Positions 26,397-35,529 of a DNA stretch of 45,482 bases are shown here, one piece after another. The stretch's first letter is position 1. Every line of letters begins with the position of its first letter. A program made the translations under genes and the position numbers. Below the pieces are notes generated by a model that was not told the origin of the DNA, did not search any database, and saw only the letters and a list, made by a program, of their open reading frames with translations. The stretch comes from an uncultured Candidatus Saccharimonas sp. (lineage in GTDB: Bacteria > Patescibacteriota > Saccharimonadia > Saccharimonadales > OMJO01). The DNA is taken from assembly GCA_943353165.1 (NCBI GenBank), contig CALRAM010000001.1, positions 1 to 45,482 of the forward strand, in the 5' to 3' direction.

Positions 26397-26789
26397 ATGA
26401 AAAAATTAAGCATTTTAATTATAATAATTCTAATAATTTTTGGTAGTTTTTTAGTCTTGAAACCCAAGGCTAAAAAGACAGAGATACCAGCACAAACAAA
26501 AGTTATTAATTCTAGCGTAGAAAAATCAACTTTAAAAGAAGTATCAATTTCCAATTATTCATATAGCCCGTCCAAGCTGACAATAAAAAAAGGTCAGTCC
26601 GTTAAATGGACTAACTACGACTCTGTGAAACACGATGTTATGCCAGATAACCAAACCAGTGTTTTTGCGGCAAGCGAACTACTGGCAAAAAACGAATCGT
26701 ACACCACTACATTTGACACTGTAGGATTATTCTCTTATCACTGCACGCCTCACCCTGATATGAAGGGTACTATTGAAGTTACAGAATAA
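26397..26789 (+). CDS. Amicyanin-like cupredoxin, membrane anchored
   Basis: N-terminal hydrophobic helix; VKWTNYDSVKHDV...FSYHCTPHPDMKGTIEV (type-1 Cu ligands H, C, H, M). Confidence 0.9.
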   Translation: MKKLSILIIIILIIFGSFLVLKPKAKKTEIPAQTKVINSSVEKSTLKEVSISNYSYSPSKLTIKKGQSVKWTNYDSVKHDVMPDNQTSVFAASELLAKNESYTTTFDTVGLFSYHCTPHPDMKGTIEVTE

Positions 26790-26790
26790 T

Positions 26791-27462
26791 TTAGATTTTT
26801 GAATATCCAGAAAAATAGTCGGTAACTAACTGATCTTCAGATATTGAAGTTTGTTTGAATTGCTCAACTATTGACTGAACGACAGGTTCTGGTCCAGAAA
26901 TATAAATTCTATGGCTATGGTTTGGCGAGGTTAGGTCTATTATGGTTTTGGCACTGAGTGGCTGGGCAATAAGTTTTATAATTTTTGTTCCATACGTTGA
27001 AAAAATATCCAGAAAAGCAAGCTCAGCTGAATCTTTTGCAGCGTATAGCAGGGTGATATCTCGAGGTATTTTAGAATCTAGCAAACTTTTGATCATACTC
27101 CTATACGGCGTTACGCCAATCCCGCCAGCTACAAATACGAGCGGTATGGTTGTGTCTTTAGGCAATACGAAATCCCCCATTGGATCAGATATGTTAATTT
27201 CTTGGTTAGGTTCTAGTTTTAGTAGTGTATTTTTAAAAGTACTGCAAGGTACAGAAAATTTAGTAGTTATGGAAATCAAATCTTCGGTGGGCGACGATGA
27301 CAATGTGAACCAGCGTTTTGTTCCTAGTTTATCAGGATTTGAATGGGGTAGGTTTATTTCTATAAATTGTCCTGGTAAATATTTTAGATTTTGGGGCGTT
27401 TTAAATAGAAAGGTAATGATATTTTTTGCAGTTTTTTCGGATCTAGTGTAGGTTATTTTCAT
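26791..27462 (-). CDS. Ferredoxin-NADP reductase-like FAD oxidoreductase
   Basis: LPGQFIEINLP, RWFTLSSSP, PLVFVAGGIGVTPYRSMI, YISGPEP. Confidence 0.9.
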   Translation of the reverse strand: MKITYTRSEKTAKNIITFLFKTPQNLKYLPGQFIEINLPHSNPDKLGTKRWFTLSSSPTEDLISITTKFSVPCSTFKNTLLKLEPNQEINISDPMGDFVLPKDTTIPLVFVAGGIGVTPYRSMIKSLLDSKIPRDITLLYAAKDSAELAFLDIFSTYGTKIIKLIAQPLSAKTIIDLTSPNHSHRIYISGPEPVVQSIVEQFKQTSISEDQLVTDYFSGYSKI

Positions 27463-28166
27463 TTTTTATCCTGTGCATTCTTTTGATTATTTGTTCTCAA
27501 GAATTGCATCTTGTCGGGTCTGTCTGTCGTGATTGAAGCGTGGGGATACAAAATGCTGATTATTCTAGCTATCCAAGGTTTGTTCACTGTGTATAAAATA
27601 ACATCTAGCTTCCTCCGCTGGCACAACCAATAGAATACAGGATTTAGTGTCCAGAAGTTTATGTCTACACCATCAAAATTAAATATCCTGGCATTGTTAA
27701 GAGCATCCATAGGATTATGGTTTTCTAGAATCATACATTTTGTTCCTTGGCTGAGACTATGAAAACTTTGCAACTCACCCAGATTAAATGAGATGACAGT
27801 AGCAAATTGTCTGGCAGGATGGTTTTGAAGTAGTTTAGACAGGGGCTTTGCCCAGCCGCCGCCTTTGCCCTCTATGAAGGTGGGGGTTGTGTTGGTTATG
27901 CCCAGAGCTTCTTTTAGGGTACATATAGAAAGTCCTTGGAGATCAAGTAGTTTATTTATGTGGTTAAGAGTTAATTTTGAAATTTTTTTGTCCAGAGAAT
28001 GAGTTCTCTTCAAATTATCATCGTGCAATAGAACCAATTGTCCATCCAGAGTCGTTCTGATATCAAACTCTACACCGTCTACGCCTATATCGATGGCTGT
28101 TTTTATGCTTTTGGCTGTATTTTCTGGTGCTAGCCCTGCCGCACCCCTATGTCCGATAACATTCAT
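27459..28166 (-). CDS. Glycerophosphodiester phosphodiesterase family protein
   Basis: NVIGHRGAAGLAPENT, DGVEFDIRTTLDGQLVLLHDDNLKRT; start likely 28166. Confidence 0.92.
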   Translation of the reverse strand: MNVIGHRGAAGLAPENTAKSIKTAIDIGVDGVEFDIRTTLDGQLVLLHDDNLKRTHSLDKKISKLTLNHINKLLDLQGLSICTLKEALGITNTTPTFIEGKGGGWAKPLSKLLQNHPARQFATVISFNLGELQSFHSLSQGTKCMILENHNPMDALNNARIFNFDGVDINFWTLNPVFYWLCQRRKLDVILYTVNKPWIARIISILYPHASITTDRPDKMQFLRTNNQKNAQDKK

Positions 28167-28221
28167 ATATAATGTAGTGTACAATAAATACATAAATATT
28201 AGTCTAAAATATGGAGAAAAC

Positions 28222-28752
28222 ATGGGTTACCCCTTTAATAAAATTGAGTACGGCAAAGACGGAGAATTCGTAAACACTGTCATAGAAATCCCCAAAGGGT
28301 CTATGCATAAAATAGAGTGGCGCAGGAATGAAGAGTACTTTGCTCTAGATAGAGTCGAACCTTCTATCTTTGCAAAACCAACAAATTATGGGTTTATTCC
28401 CCAAACACTAGACGAAGATGGCGACGAATTAGATACCTTGGTAGTAACAGCCGAACCGCTGCCGATGGGTGCTGTAGTAGAAGGACGAGTTATAGGAATG
28501 CTAGATTTTGAAGACGATGGCGAAAATGATCACAAGATCATCATAGTACCTATGGACGACCGACATTATGGAAAAATTACTGATTACAAGGAATTAGGTG
28601 AACAAGCTAAAAAACAGATAGAACACCATTTTGCGCATTACAAAGATCTAAAAAGTGGCGGTACTATAGTCAGAGGTTTTGCAGATGCTGAACAGGCTTG
28701 GAAAATTATCCGTGAGTGTTCTGAACGCGCTCAATCCAAAAAATGGTGGTAG
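28222..28752 (+). CDS. ppa: Inorganic pyrophosphatase
   Basis: VIEIPKGSMHKIEW, YGFIPQTLDEDGDELDTLV, DDRHYGKI; start 28222 after GGAG RBS. Confidence 0.94.
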   Translation: MGYPFNKIEYGKDGEFVNTVIEIPKGSMHKIEWRRNEEYFALDRVEPSIFAKPTNYGFIPQTLDEDGDELDTLVVTAEPLPMGAVVEGRVIGMLDFEDDGENDHKIIIVPMDDRHYGKITDYKELGEQAKKQIEHHFAHYKDLKSGGTIVRGFADAEQAWKIIRECSERAQSKKWW

Positions 28753-28847
28753 CATTTTTTTCGCCCAACAAGTTGCGAATATTTAACTAAAACCGTACAA
28801 TAAGTATCAGAAATGCTTATGTTAACGACTAAAGGGTGGGTATTATC

Positions 28848-29873
28848 ATGAAAATACGAGTAGCTATAAATGGTTTTGGCAGGATAGGACGTAATGCTTT
28901 TAAAATAGCTAACGACCGTAGTGATATAGAGGTTGTTGCCATAAATGACCTGACAGAAACTAAAACTTTGGCATATCTACTAAAGCACGACAGCAATTAT
29001 GGCAATTATGACAAGCCAGTTAGTTTTGACGAAAAACATTTGATAGTTGACGGTCACAAAATCATTGTAACAGCAGAAAAAGACCCAACATTGTTGCCGT
29101 GGAAAGAATTAAACGTAGACGTGGTCATTGAATCCACGGGTCGATTTACTAAAAAAGAAGACGCCGCTATGCACATAAAGGCAGGGGCCAAAAAAGTAGT
29201 TATATCAGCTCCTACAAAAAGTGCGGATGTTGAAACATTGGTAATAGGCGCAAATGAGGACAAGCTAGAGCATTCTGGCGACATTGTTAGTAATGCTAGT
29301 TGTACTACTAATTCTGTGGCTGCCGTCATGGCTATAATGGATGAATCTTTTGGTGTAGAGAAAGCAATGTTGACCACCATACACAGCTACACTGCCAGCC
29401 AAGTACTCCAAGACGGACCAGCAAAGGACCTCAGAGAAGCACGCGCTGCAGCCGAGAATATAGTGCCTACGACCACTGGTGCCGCCATAGCAGTTACGCT
29501 AGCATTGCCGCAGCTAAAGGATAAATTTGACGGACTTAGCATCAGAGTTCCAAGCCCAGTAGTCAGTCTGAGCGACATAACGTTATTGTTAAAAAAGAAC
29601 ACAACAAAAGAAGACATAAATGAGGTGTTTAAAAAAGCCGTCAAAGAACCGTATTATCAAGGTATCTTAGACGTAAGCGACGAACCTCTGGTTAGCAAAG
29701 ATTATGTAGGTAATAGCCATTCTGGTATCGTGGATTTGTTGTTGACAAATGTTGTATCTGGAAATCTAGCAAAAGTCGTGGCTTGGTACGACAACGAGTG
29801 GGGATACAGCAATCGATTGGTTGAGTTGGTGGCAGATATTGGCAAACTAGCCCATTCGGAGCCAAAAGTTTAG
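28848..29873 (+). CDS. gapA: Glyceraldehyde-3-phosphate dehydrogenase, type I
   Basis: MKIRVAINGFGRIGRN, SNASCTTNSVAAV, WYDNEWGYSNR. Confidence 0.96.
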   Translation: MKIRVAINGFGRIGRNAFKIANDRSDIEVVAINDLTETKTLAYLLKHDSNYGNYDKPVSFDEKHLIVDGHKIIVTAEKDPTLLPWKELNVDVVIESTGRFTKKEDAAMHIKAGAKKVVISAPTKSADVETLVIGANEDKLEHSGDIVSNASCTTNSVAAVMAIMDESFGVEKAMLTTIHSYTASQVLQDGPAKDLREARAAAENIVPTTTGAAIAVTLALPQLKDKFDGLSIRVPSPVVSLSDITLLLKKNTTKEDINEVFKKAVKEPYYQGILDVSDEPLVSKDYVGNSHSGIVDLLLTNVVSGNLAKVVAWYDNEWGYSNRLVELVADIGKLAHSEPKV

Positions 29874-29883
29874 TGCCCATAAT

Positions 29884-30330
29884 ATGAAAATTTATATTGG
29901 CGCCGACCATAACGGATATCAATTGAAGTCATCGCTCATTAAATATTTGAGTAATGCAGGCTATGATGTGGTTGATGAAGGCGATAAACGCAACAATCCA
30001 GAAGACGATTTTCCTATGTTTACTGCCAAAGTTATAAAAGATATGATGAATAGCAAAGATAGTGAACCGCGTGGGATATTAATATGTGGTAGTGGTCAGG
30101 GTATGTGTATGGCAGCCAACAGATATAAAGGTATAAGAGCTAGTTTGGGTTACGACAGGATATCGGCACAAGAATCTAGGAATGATGATGACAGCAACGT
30201 CTTGTGCTTGCCTGCAAGCGTACTAAAAAAAGACCAGGCGAACCAAATAGTTGAAATATGGTTGGAGACTCCGTTTGCAGCTGCACCCAGATTCGTCAGA
30301 AGAATAAAAGAAATAGACGATTTAATCTAA
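29884..30330 (+). CDS. rpiB: Ribose-5-phosphate isomerase B family
   Basis: IYIGADHNGYQLK, GILICGSGQGMCMAANRYKGIRA. Confidence 0.92.
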   Translation: MKIYIGADHNGYQLKSSLIKYLSNAGYDVVDEGDKRNNPEDDFPMFTAKVIKDMMNSKDSEPRGILICGSGQGMCMAANRYKGIRASLGYDRISAQESRNDDDSNVLCLPASVLKKDQANQIVEIWLETPFAAAPRFVRRIKEIDDLI

Positions 30331-30962
30331 TGTCTATAGTTTGCCCAACAGTTACGCCTATAGACGCTCACGAATTTCGTGAACAATTAGAGCGCGTAGC
30401 AATCTTTGCTAAAAGAATACATCTTGATTATATGGATGGAGAGCTAGCTCCTGTAAATTCCCCTCCAGTTGAAAGTGCGTGGTGGCCAAAAAATGTTCTG
30501 GCTGATCTGCACATTATGTACAAAAGACCTCAAGAACACCTAGCAAAGATAATTAGGCTAAAACCCAACCTGGTCATAGTTCATGCCGAAGCAGAAGGTC
30601 ACTTTGTAGGTATAGCCAAGGCTCTGCATGACGCAGGCATAAAAGCCGGAGTTGCACTTTTACCTGATACCGATGTTCAGATGATAGCTCCAAGCATTGA
30701 GTACATAGACCATGTGCTAATTTTTTCAGGGGATTTGGGGCATTTTGGTGGAGTTGCGGACACAAAGCTTCTTAGCAAAGTAGTCGAGGTCAAAAAACTA
30801 AAAAAAAGTATCGAGATTGGTTGGGACGGTGGCATCAACGATAGTAACGCCGTATTGCTGTCAAAATCTGGAGTCGATGTCTTAAACGTTGGAGGCTATA
30901 TACAAAACGCCAAGAATCCAGCGCATGCCTATGCTAAACTTAAAACATTAGTGGAAAAATAA
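30330..30962 (+). CDS. Ribulose-phosphate 3-epimerase-like protein (divergent)
   Basis: RIHLDYMDGELAP, DLHIM, VIVHAEAEGHF, IGWDGGINDSNAVLL; start 30330 overlapping rpiB stop. Confidence 0.8.
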   Translation: MSIVCPTVTPIDAHEFREQLERVAIFAKRIHLDYMDGELAPVNSPPVESAWWPKNVLADLHIMYKRPQEHLAKIIRLKPNLVIVHAEAEGHFVGIAKALHDAGIKAGVALLPDTDVQMIAPSIEYIDHVLIFSGDLGHFGGVADTKLLSKVVEVKKLKKSIEIGWDGGINDSNAVLLSKSGVDVLNVGGYIQNAKNPAHAYAKLKTLVEK

Positions 30963-30964
30963 AT

Positions 30965-31822
30965 ATGGAAACAAACTTTACAACTGAAGAGCTAGAATTA
31001 AAAGCAAACCAGATCAGACAAGACATAATAAAGATGCTAGTACATGCCGGTTCTGGGCATAGTGCAGGGCCATTGGGGCTGGCCGATATATTTACAGCTC
31101 TATATTTTAAAATACTAAAACACGATCCCAAAAAACCAAACTGGAGTCAGCGAGACATACTGTTGTTGAGTAATGGGCATTGCGTTCCAGTCAGGTACGC
31201 CGCCATGGCTAGAGCAGGATATTTTGAGGTGGACGAACTGTCTACTCTACGAAAAATCGGTAGCCGTCTGCAAGGGCACCCAGAAAGAAAAAGGCTCCCG
31301 GGCTTGGAGCACACAAGTGGGCCATTGGGTTGTGGTCTAAGCCAAGCTTGCGGCATGGCTCTGGCTATGAGGATGAACAAGGATTTTCATCGCTGGGTTT
31401 ATGTTGTTTTGGGGGATGGAGAATTAGACGAGGGTAATATTTGGGAAGCAGCAATGTTGGCAAAAAAGTACAAACTTAACAACGTTATAGCGATTATAGA
31501 CCGAAATAATATTCAGATAGACGGGCCTACAGAAATAGTTATGCCGCTAGAAGATTTAAAAGCCAAATGGGAAGCTTTTGGTTGGCACGTAATAGAAATA
31601 GACGGCAATAATGTAGAGGCAGTTATAGATGCCTGCTCTATGGGACGTGCAATTGTAGAAAAACCTGTCGTTATAATTGCACATACTATTCCTGGCAAGG
31701 GGGTAGATTTCATGGAGTATGATTTTCATTGGCACGGTTCGCCTCCTGATCACGATCAAGCCCAAAAAGCGCTGCGTCAACTCAGAACTCTAGGTGGAAA
31801 GATAAGGAGCGAACATGAATGA
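30965..31822 (+). CDS. Transketolase, N-terminal (TPP-binding) subunit
   Basis: GHSAGPLGLADIFTALYF, GPLGCGLSQACGMALA, VLGDGELDEGNIWEAAM. Confidence 0.94.
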   Translation: METNFTTEELELKANQIRQDIIKMLVHAGSGHSAGPLGLADIFTALYFKILKHDPKKPNWSQRDILLLSNGHCVPVRYAAMARAGYFEVDELSTLRKIGSRLQGHPERKRLPGLEHTSGPLGCGLSQACGMALAMRMNKDFHRWVYVVLGDGELDEGNIWEAAMLAKKYKLNNVIAIIDRNNIQIDGPTEIVMPLEDLKAKWEAFGWHVIEIDGNNVEAVIDACSMGRAIVEKPVVIIAHTIPGKGVDFMEYDFHWHGSPPDHDQAQKALRQLRTLGGKIRSEHE

Positions 31823-32789
31823 TTTACATCTAGTTCCCGACGTAATGTCTGATAAGTTGGTAGTGGAACCAATTCGCAAAGGCTTTGGCAAAGGTTTGGT
31901 AACAGCAGGAAAACTAAACGAACAGATAGTCGCCGCATGTGCAGACCTGACGGAATCTACCCAAATGCATTTATTTAGGGATGCATTTCCTGACAGGTAT
32001 ATAGAGATTGGCGTGGCTGAGCAAAATCTCGTAACAGTAGCCTCAGGCTTGGCTGCAATGGGAAAAATCCCTTTCGTGTCTAGTTATGCAGCCTTTAGCC
32101 CGGGCAGAAACTGGGAGCAAATCAGAACAACAATTTGCCTAAACGACCGACCTGTAAAAATTATCGGTTCACATGCAGGTATTTCAGTTGGACCAGATGG
32201 CGCAACGCACCAGATGCTAGAAGACATAGCACTGATGAGAGTCCTGCCAAATATGGTAGTATTGGCACCTTGTGATAGCTTAGAAGCCGAAAAGTTAACT
32301 ATACTGATGGCATCGGACAGTAGGCCCAATTATATGAGAGTTGCCAGAGAAGGTACGCCTATTATTACCACTACTAGTACGCCTATAGAATTAGGCAAGG
32401 CCTACACCTTTGTTTCTGGAGACGATATAACTATCATAGCAACGGGTACAATGACATATCAGGCCATGGTTGCTGCAAAGCTACTAGCAAAAGAAGGTAT
32501 ATCTGCTGAAGTTTTGCATGTACCAACTATAAAACCGTTGGATTCAGTGACGATCCTAAGTAGCGTGCACAAAACAAAAAGAGTTATAACTGTAGAGGAA
32601 GCTCAAATAAATGGCGGGCTAGGCGGAGCTATTTGCGAATTACTATCAGAAGAATATCCAGTCCCTGTAAAAAGAATTGGTATGAGAGATCATTTTGGAG
32701 AATCAGGAACAACCAACGAGCTTCTAGAAAAGTTTGGTTTAACGAGCAGGCATATTGCCATTGAAGCAGAAAAACTTATCAAAGAGTAA
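31815..32789 (+). CDS. Transketolase, C-terminal subunit
   Basis: ADLTESTQM, RYIEIGVAEQNLVTVASGLAAMGKIPFVSSYAAF, AGISVGPDGATHQMLED. Confidence 0.94.
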   Translation: MNDLHLVPDVMSDKLVVEPIRKGFGKGLVTAGKLNEQIVAACADLTESTQMHLFRDAFPDRYIEIGVAEQNLVTVASGLAAMGKIPFVSSYAAFSPGRNWEQIRTTICLNDRPVKIIGSHAGISVGPDGATHQMLEDIALMRVLPNMVVLAPCDSLEAEKLTILMASDSRPNYMRVAREGTPIITTTSTPIELGKAYTFVSGDDITIIATGTMTYQAMVAAKLLAKEGISAEVLHVPTIKPLDSVTILSSVHKTKRVITVEEAQINGGLGGAICELLSEEYPVPVKRIGMRDHFGESGTTNELLEKFGLTSRHIAIEAEKLIKE

Positions 32790-32798
32790 ATAACTGCA

Positions 32799-33437
32799 TT
32801 ATCCGAATATGCGTTTACGTAGGGTCAAAGATCGTAGCAATACTACTGCCGTATGAAGAGCAAGTATTTCTAGGATAATCCCTAAAAAACCGTAATATAA
32901 AGAAGCTATATTAGGCCATCTGGTTATGCTGGTTCTGAATGCTTCGCCAACGTAGGGCAGCAAAGCTCCTATCAAGATATTTATGTATAGGAAAAAAAGA
33001 CATAGAGCGACGAACTGGAAACTAATTCGAGACAACATATTCAATAGTGGAGAATGTGTGTCGATATTTTTCGGGTGGATATATTTGGTTACTGCTAAAT
33101 CGTTACCTAACTCTTCGGAAAAATTTATAGCTAGCCATATCAGCACATAAACTCCAGCACCTACTAATGCCCAAAAAAATGATACCACTCCAAAACGGGA
33201 CGCGTCTTCACCAAATATTTTTACCAATAAATTATTTATAGAGTTCAAAGTTGCAGTAGTTAACTGAAAATCTTTTGGAAGGTATAGTACGCTTTTTAGA
33301 AATGGAGCATTACTAAGTGTCAATGTTATAAAACTAAGTCCTGTAAACATAACTAGCTCTGTACCCGACGGTAAAATCCAGTACAATAGATTCATAAATT
33401 GTTTTTTATAATCGCGAGTTTTTGGGGGCATATGCAT
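32799..33437 (-). CDS. Polytopic membrane protein, unknown function
   Basis: 212 aa with several hydrophobic segments; no recognised motif. Confidence 0.65.
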   Translation of the reverse strand: MHMPPKTRDYKKQFMNLLYWILPSGTELVMFTGLSFITLTLSNAPFLKSVLYLPKDFQLTTATLNSINNLLVKIFGEDASRFGVVSFFWALVGAGVYVLIWLAINFSEELGNDLAVTKYIHPKNIDTHSPLLNMLSRISFQFVALCLFFLYINILIGALLPYVGEAFRTSITRWPNIASLYYGFLGIILEILALHTAVVLLRSLTLRKRIFG

Positions 33438-33481
33438 ATATTATATGCTATGATTGTAACCATAAGCAACGGTAAAAAATT

Positions 33482-34393
33482 ATGGCTCAAACACTACGTC
33501 AAATTCGACAAAACTGCACTTTAGCACGCGAGGCGATGGCCCGTGCAAGATCTGAAGGTTTTGCTCTGGGCGCATTTAATCTAGACAATCAGGACGTATT
33601 AAAAGCAGTGGCACAGGCGGCTGTCAAAAAAAATGCTCCAGTGCTAGTAGAGGTTAGTCAGGGTGAGGTAGATTCATTGGGGCTAGACAACATACGCGAC
33701 ATGGTTGATAACTACAAAGCGTATTATAAAATTGAAATGTATATCAATTTGGATCATTCACCATCTGTTGATTCTGCCATAGCAGGCATAGAGGCTGGCT
33801 ATGAATTTATCCATATAGACGTTTCGCAAGCAAATCATGACGCAACAGAACAAGACATAATAAACCAGACCAGCCAAGTAGTGGCTTATGCTCGTTTAAC
33901 GGGCGCTTTGGTGGAGAGCGAACCGCATTATTTTGGTGGAGGATCAAACGTTTTTACAACAGCTATTGACTACGAAGAAATTAAGAAAACATTCAGCACG
34001 CCAGAAGCTTCAAAGTCTTTTGTGGATGCTACGGGAATAGACACATACGCTGCGGCAATCGGAAATTTGCACGGACAATATCCGGTTCCAAAAATGTTAG
34101 ATTTAGAATTATTGAAACAAATTAGGGATTCTATTACATGCAATATCAGCCTTCACGGGGGTAGTGGTACCCCAGGGCATTATTTTGTTGATGCAGTAGA
34201 GATTGGTGTCAGCAAGGTTAATATCAATACAGATATGAGGGTTGCCTACCGCAAAACACTAGAAAAAGTGTTGGCTGAAAACCCGACAGAGTTTGCTGTC
34301 ATAAAGCTTATGGACAAAGTTACAGCTGCTGTTCAAGCCGTAGTCGAGGAAAAGCTAGATATGTTCAATTCAGCCGGAAAGGCCAAGGTTTAG
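33482..34393 (+). CDS. Class II fructose-bisphosphate aldolase family
   Basis: FALGAFNLDNQDVLKAV, YINLDHSPS, ESEPHYFGGG, ISLHGGSGTPGHYFVDAVEIGVSKVNINTD. Confidence 0.93.
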   Translation: MAQTLRQIRQNCTLAREAMARARSEGFALGAFNLDNQDVLKAVAQAAVKKNAPVLVEVSQGEVDSLGLDNIRDMVDNYKAYYKIEMYINLDHSPSVDSAIAGIEAGYEFIHIDVSQANHDATEQDIINQTSQVVAYARLTGALVESEPHYFGGGSNVFTTAIDYEEIKKTFSTPEASKSFVDATGIDTYAAAIGNLHGQYPVPKMLDLELLKQIRDSITCNISLHGGSGTPGHYFVDAVEIGVSKVNINTDMRVAYRKTLEKVLAENPTEFAVIKLMDKVTAAVQAVVEEKLDMFNSAGKAKV

Positions 34394-34458
34394 TAATTTA
34401 GGTGTTTTTGTACTATTTGTGCCACAATAAACTATAGCGGTATTAAGAAAGAGGTGGG

Positions 34459-35469
34459 ATGAGTCAAGATCAGGAAAAATTTGATGTAATCAGTGTAGGT
34501 GACATAGTAACTGACGCATTTATAAAACTATTGGATGATCAGGCACATGTTTCCAAGAACGAAGACGGCAAGTGGTTATCAATGCCTTTTGGACAAAAGA
34601 TACCATTCGATCATGCAGTTATCATAGAAGCAGTAGGCAATGCTCCAAATGCAGCAGTCAGTTTTGCTAGATTAGGCTTAAATAGCGGATTAATAGCTAA
34701 TGTTGGCGGCGATATGCACGGTCGGGATATGATAACTGCTTTGCACGGCAACAAGGTTGATAGCCGTTATGTCCACATAAATCCAAAACAAAATAGCAAT
34801 TATCATTACGTTCTTTGGTACAAGGAAGAACGTACCATTCTGATAAAACATGAAGAATATGATTATCATTGGCCGCATTTAAGACCAAAGGAAATACCCA
34901 AATGGATATACTTTAGTTCTATAAGCAAAAACGCCCTCGAAATGCATGACGATATAGCCGAATGGCTACTAAAAAACCCAGAAGTTAATTTGGCTTTTCA
35001 GCCAGGAACTTTTCAGATAGAAGCAGGAACTGAAAGATTAAAAAAACTTTATGAGGTTACGAAAGTTTTGATACTTAACCGCGAAGAAGCTGTAAAACTA
35101 TCTAAAGGCAGCTACGATAATATAAATGAATTGTTCGACAAACTTCATCGCCTAGGTCCAAAAGTTGTAGTCATAACAGACGGACCAGATGGTGCTTATG
35201 CTAGTGATGGGCAGGATAGATTCAAGATGCCTCCATATCCTGACCCAAAACCCCCTCTGGAGCGTACTGGAGCGGGAGACGCCTTCTCTGCGGCTTTTGT
35301 AGCAGCATTGATAAAAGGTAGCAATATAGAAGGTGCCCTGCAATGGGCCCCAATAAACTCTATGAGCGTAGTTCAAAAAGTTGGTGCACAGGAAGGACTT
35401 CTCAGCGAGTCACAGCTGAGTGCCTATCTAGAGAGGGCACCTAAATGGTACAAACCAGAAAAATTTTGA
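34459..35469 (+). CDS. PfkB family carbohydrate kinase
   Basis: VGNAPNAAVSFARLGLNSGLIANVGGDMHGRDM, VVVITDGPDGAY, ERTGAGDAFSAAFVAAL. Confidence 0.92.
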   Translation: MSQDQEKFDVISVGDIVTDAFIKLLDDQAHVSKNEDGKWLSMPFGQKIPFDHAVIIEAVGNAPNAAVSFARLGLNSGLIANVGGDMHGRDMITALHGNKVDSRYVHINPKQNSNYHYVLWYKEERTILIKHEEYDYHWPHLRPKEIPKWIYFSSISKNALEMHDDIAEWLLKNPEVNLAFQPGTFQIEAGTERLKKLYEVTKVLILNREEAVKLSKGSYDNINELFDKLHRLGPKVVVITDGPDGAYASDGQDRFKMPPYPDPKPPLERTGAGDAFSAAFVAALIKGSNIEGALQWAPINSMSVVQKVGAQEGLLSESQLSAYLERAPKWYKPEKF

Positions 35470-35529
35470 GCTTAATAAAAGGTTGCAACAAAAAGCATTA
35501 GCAGGTACATTTATGGCCTACAAAGTGCT

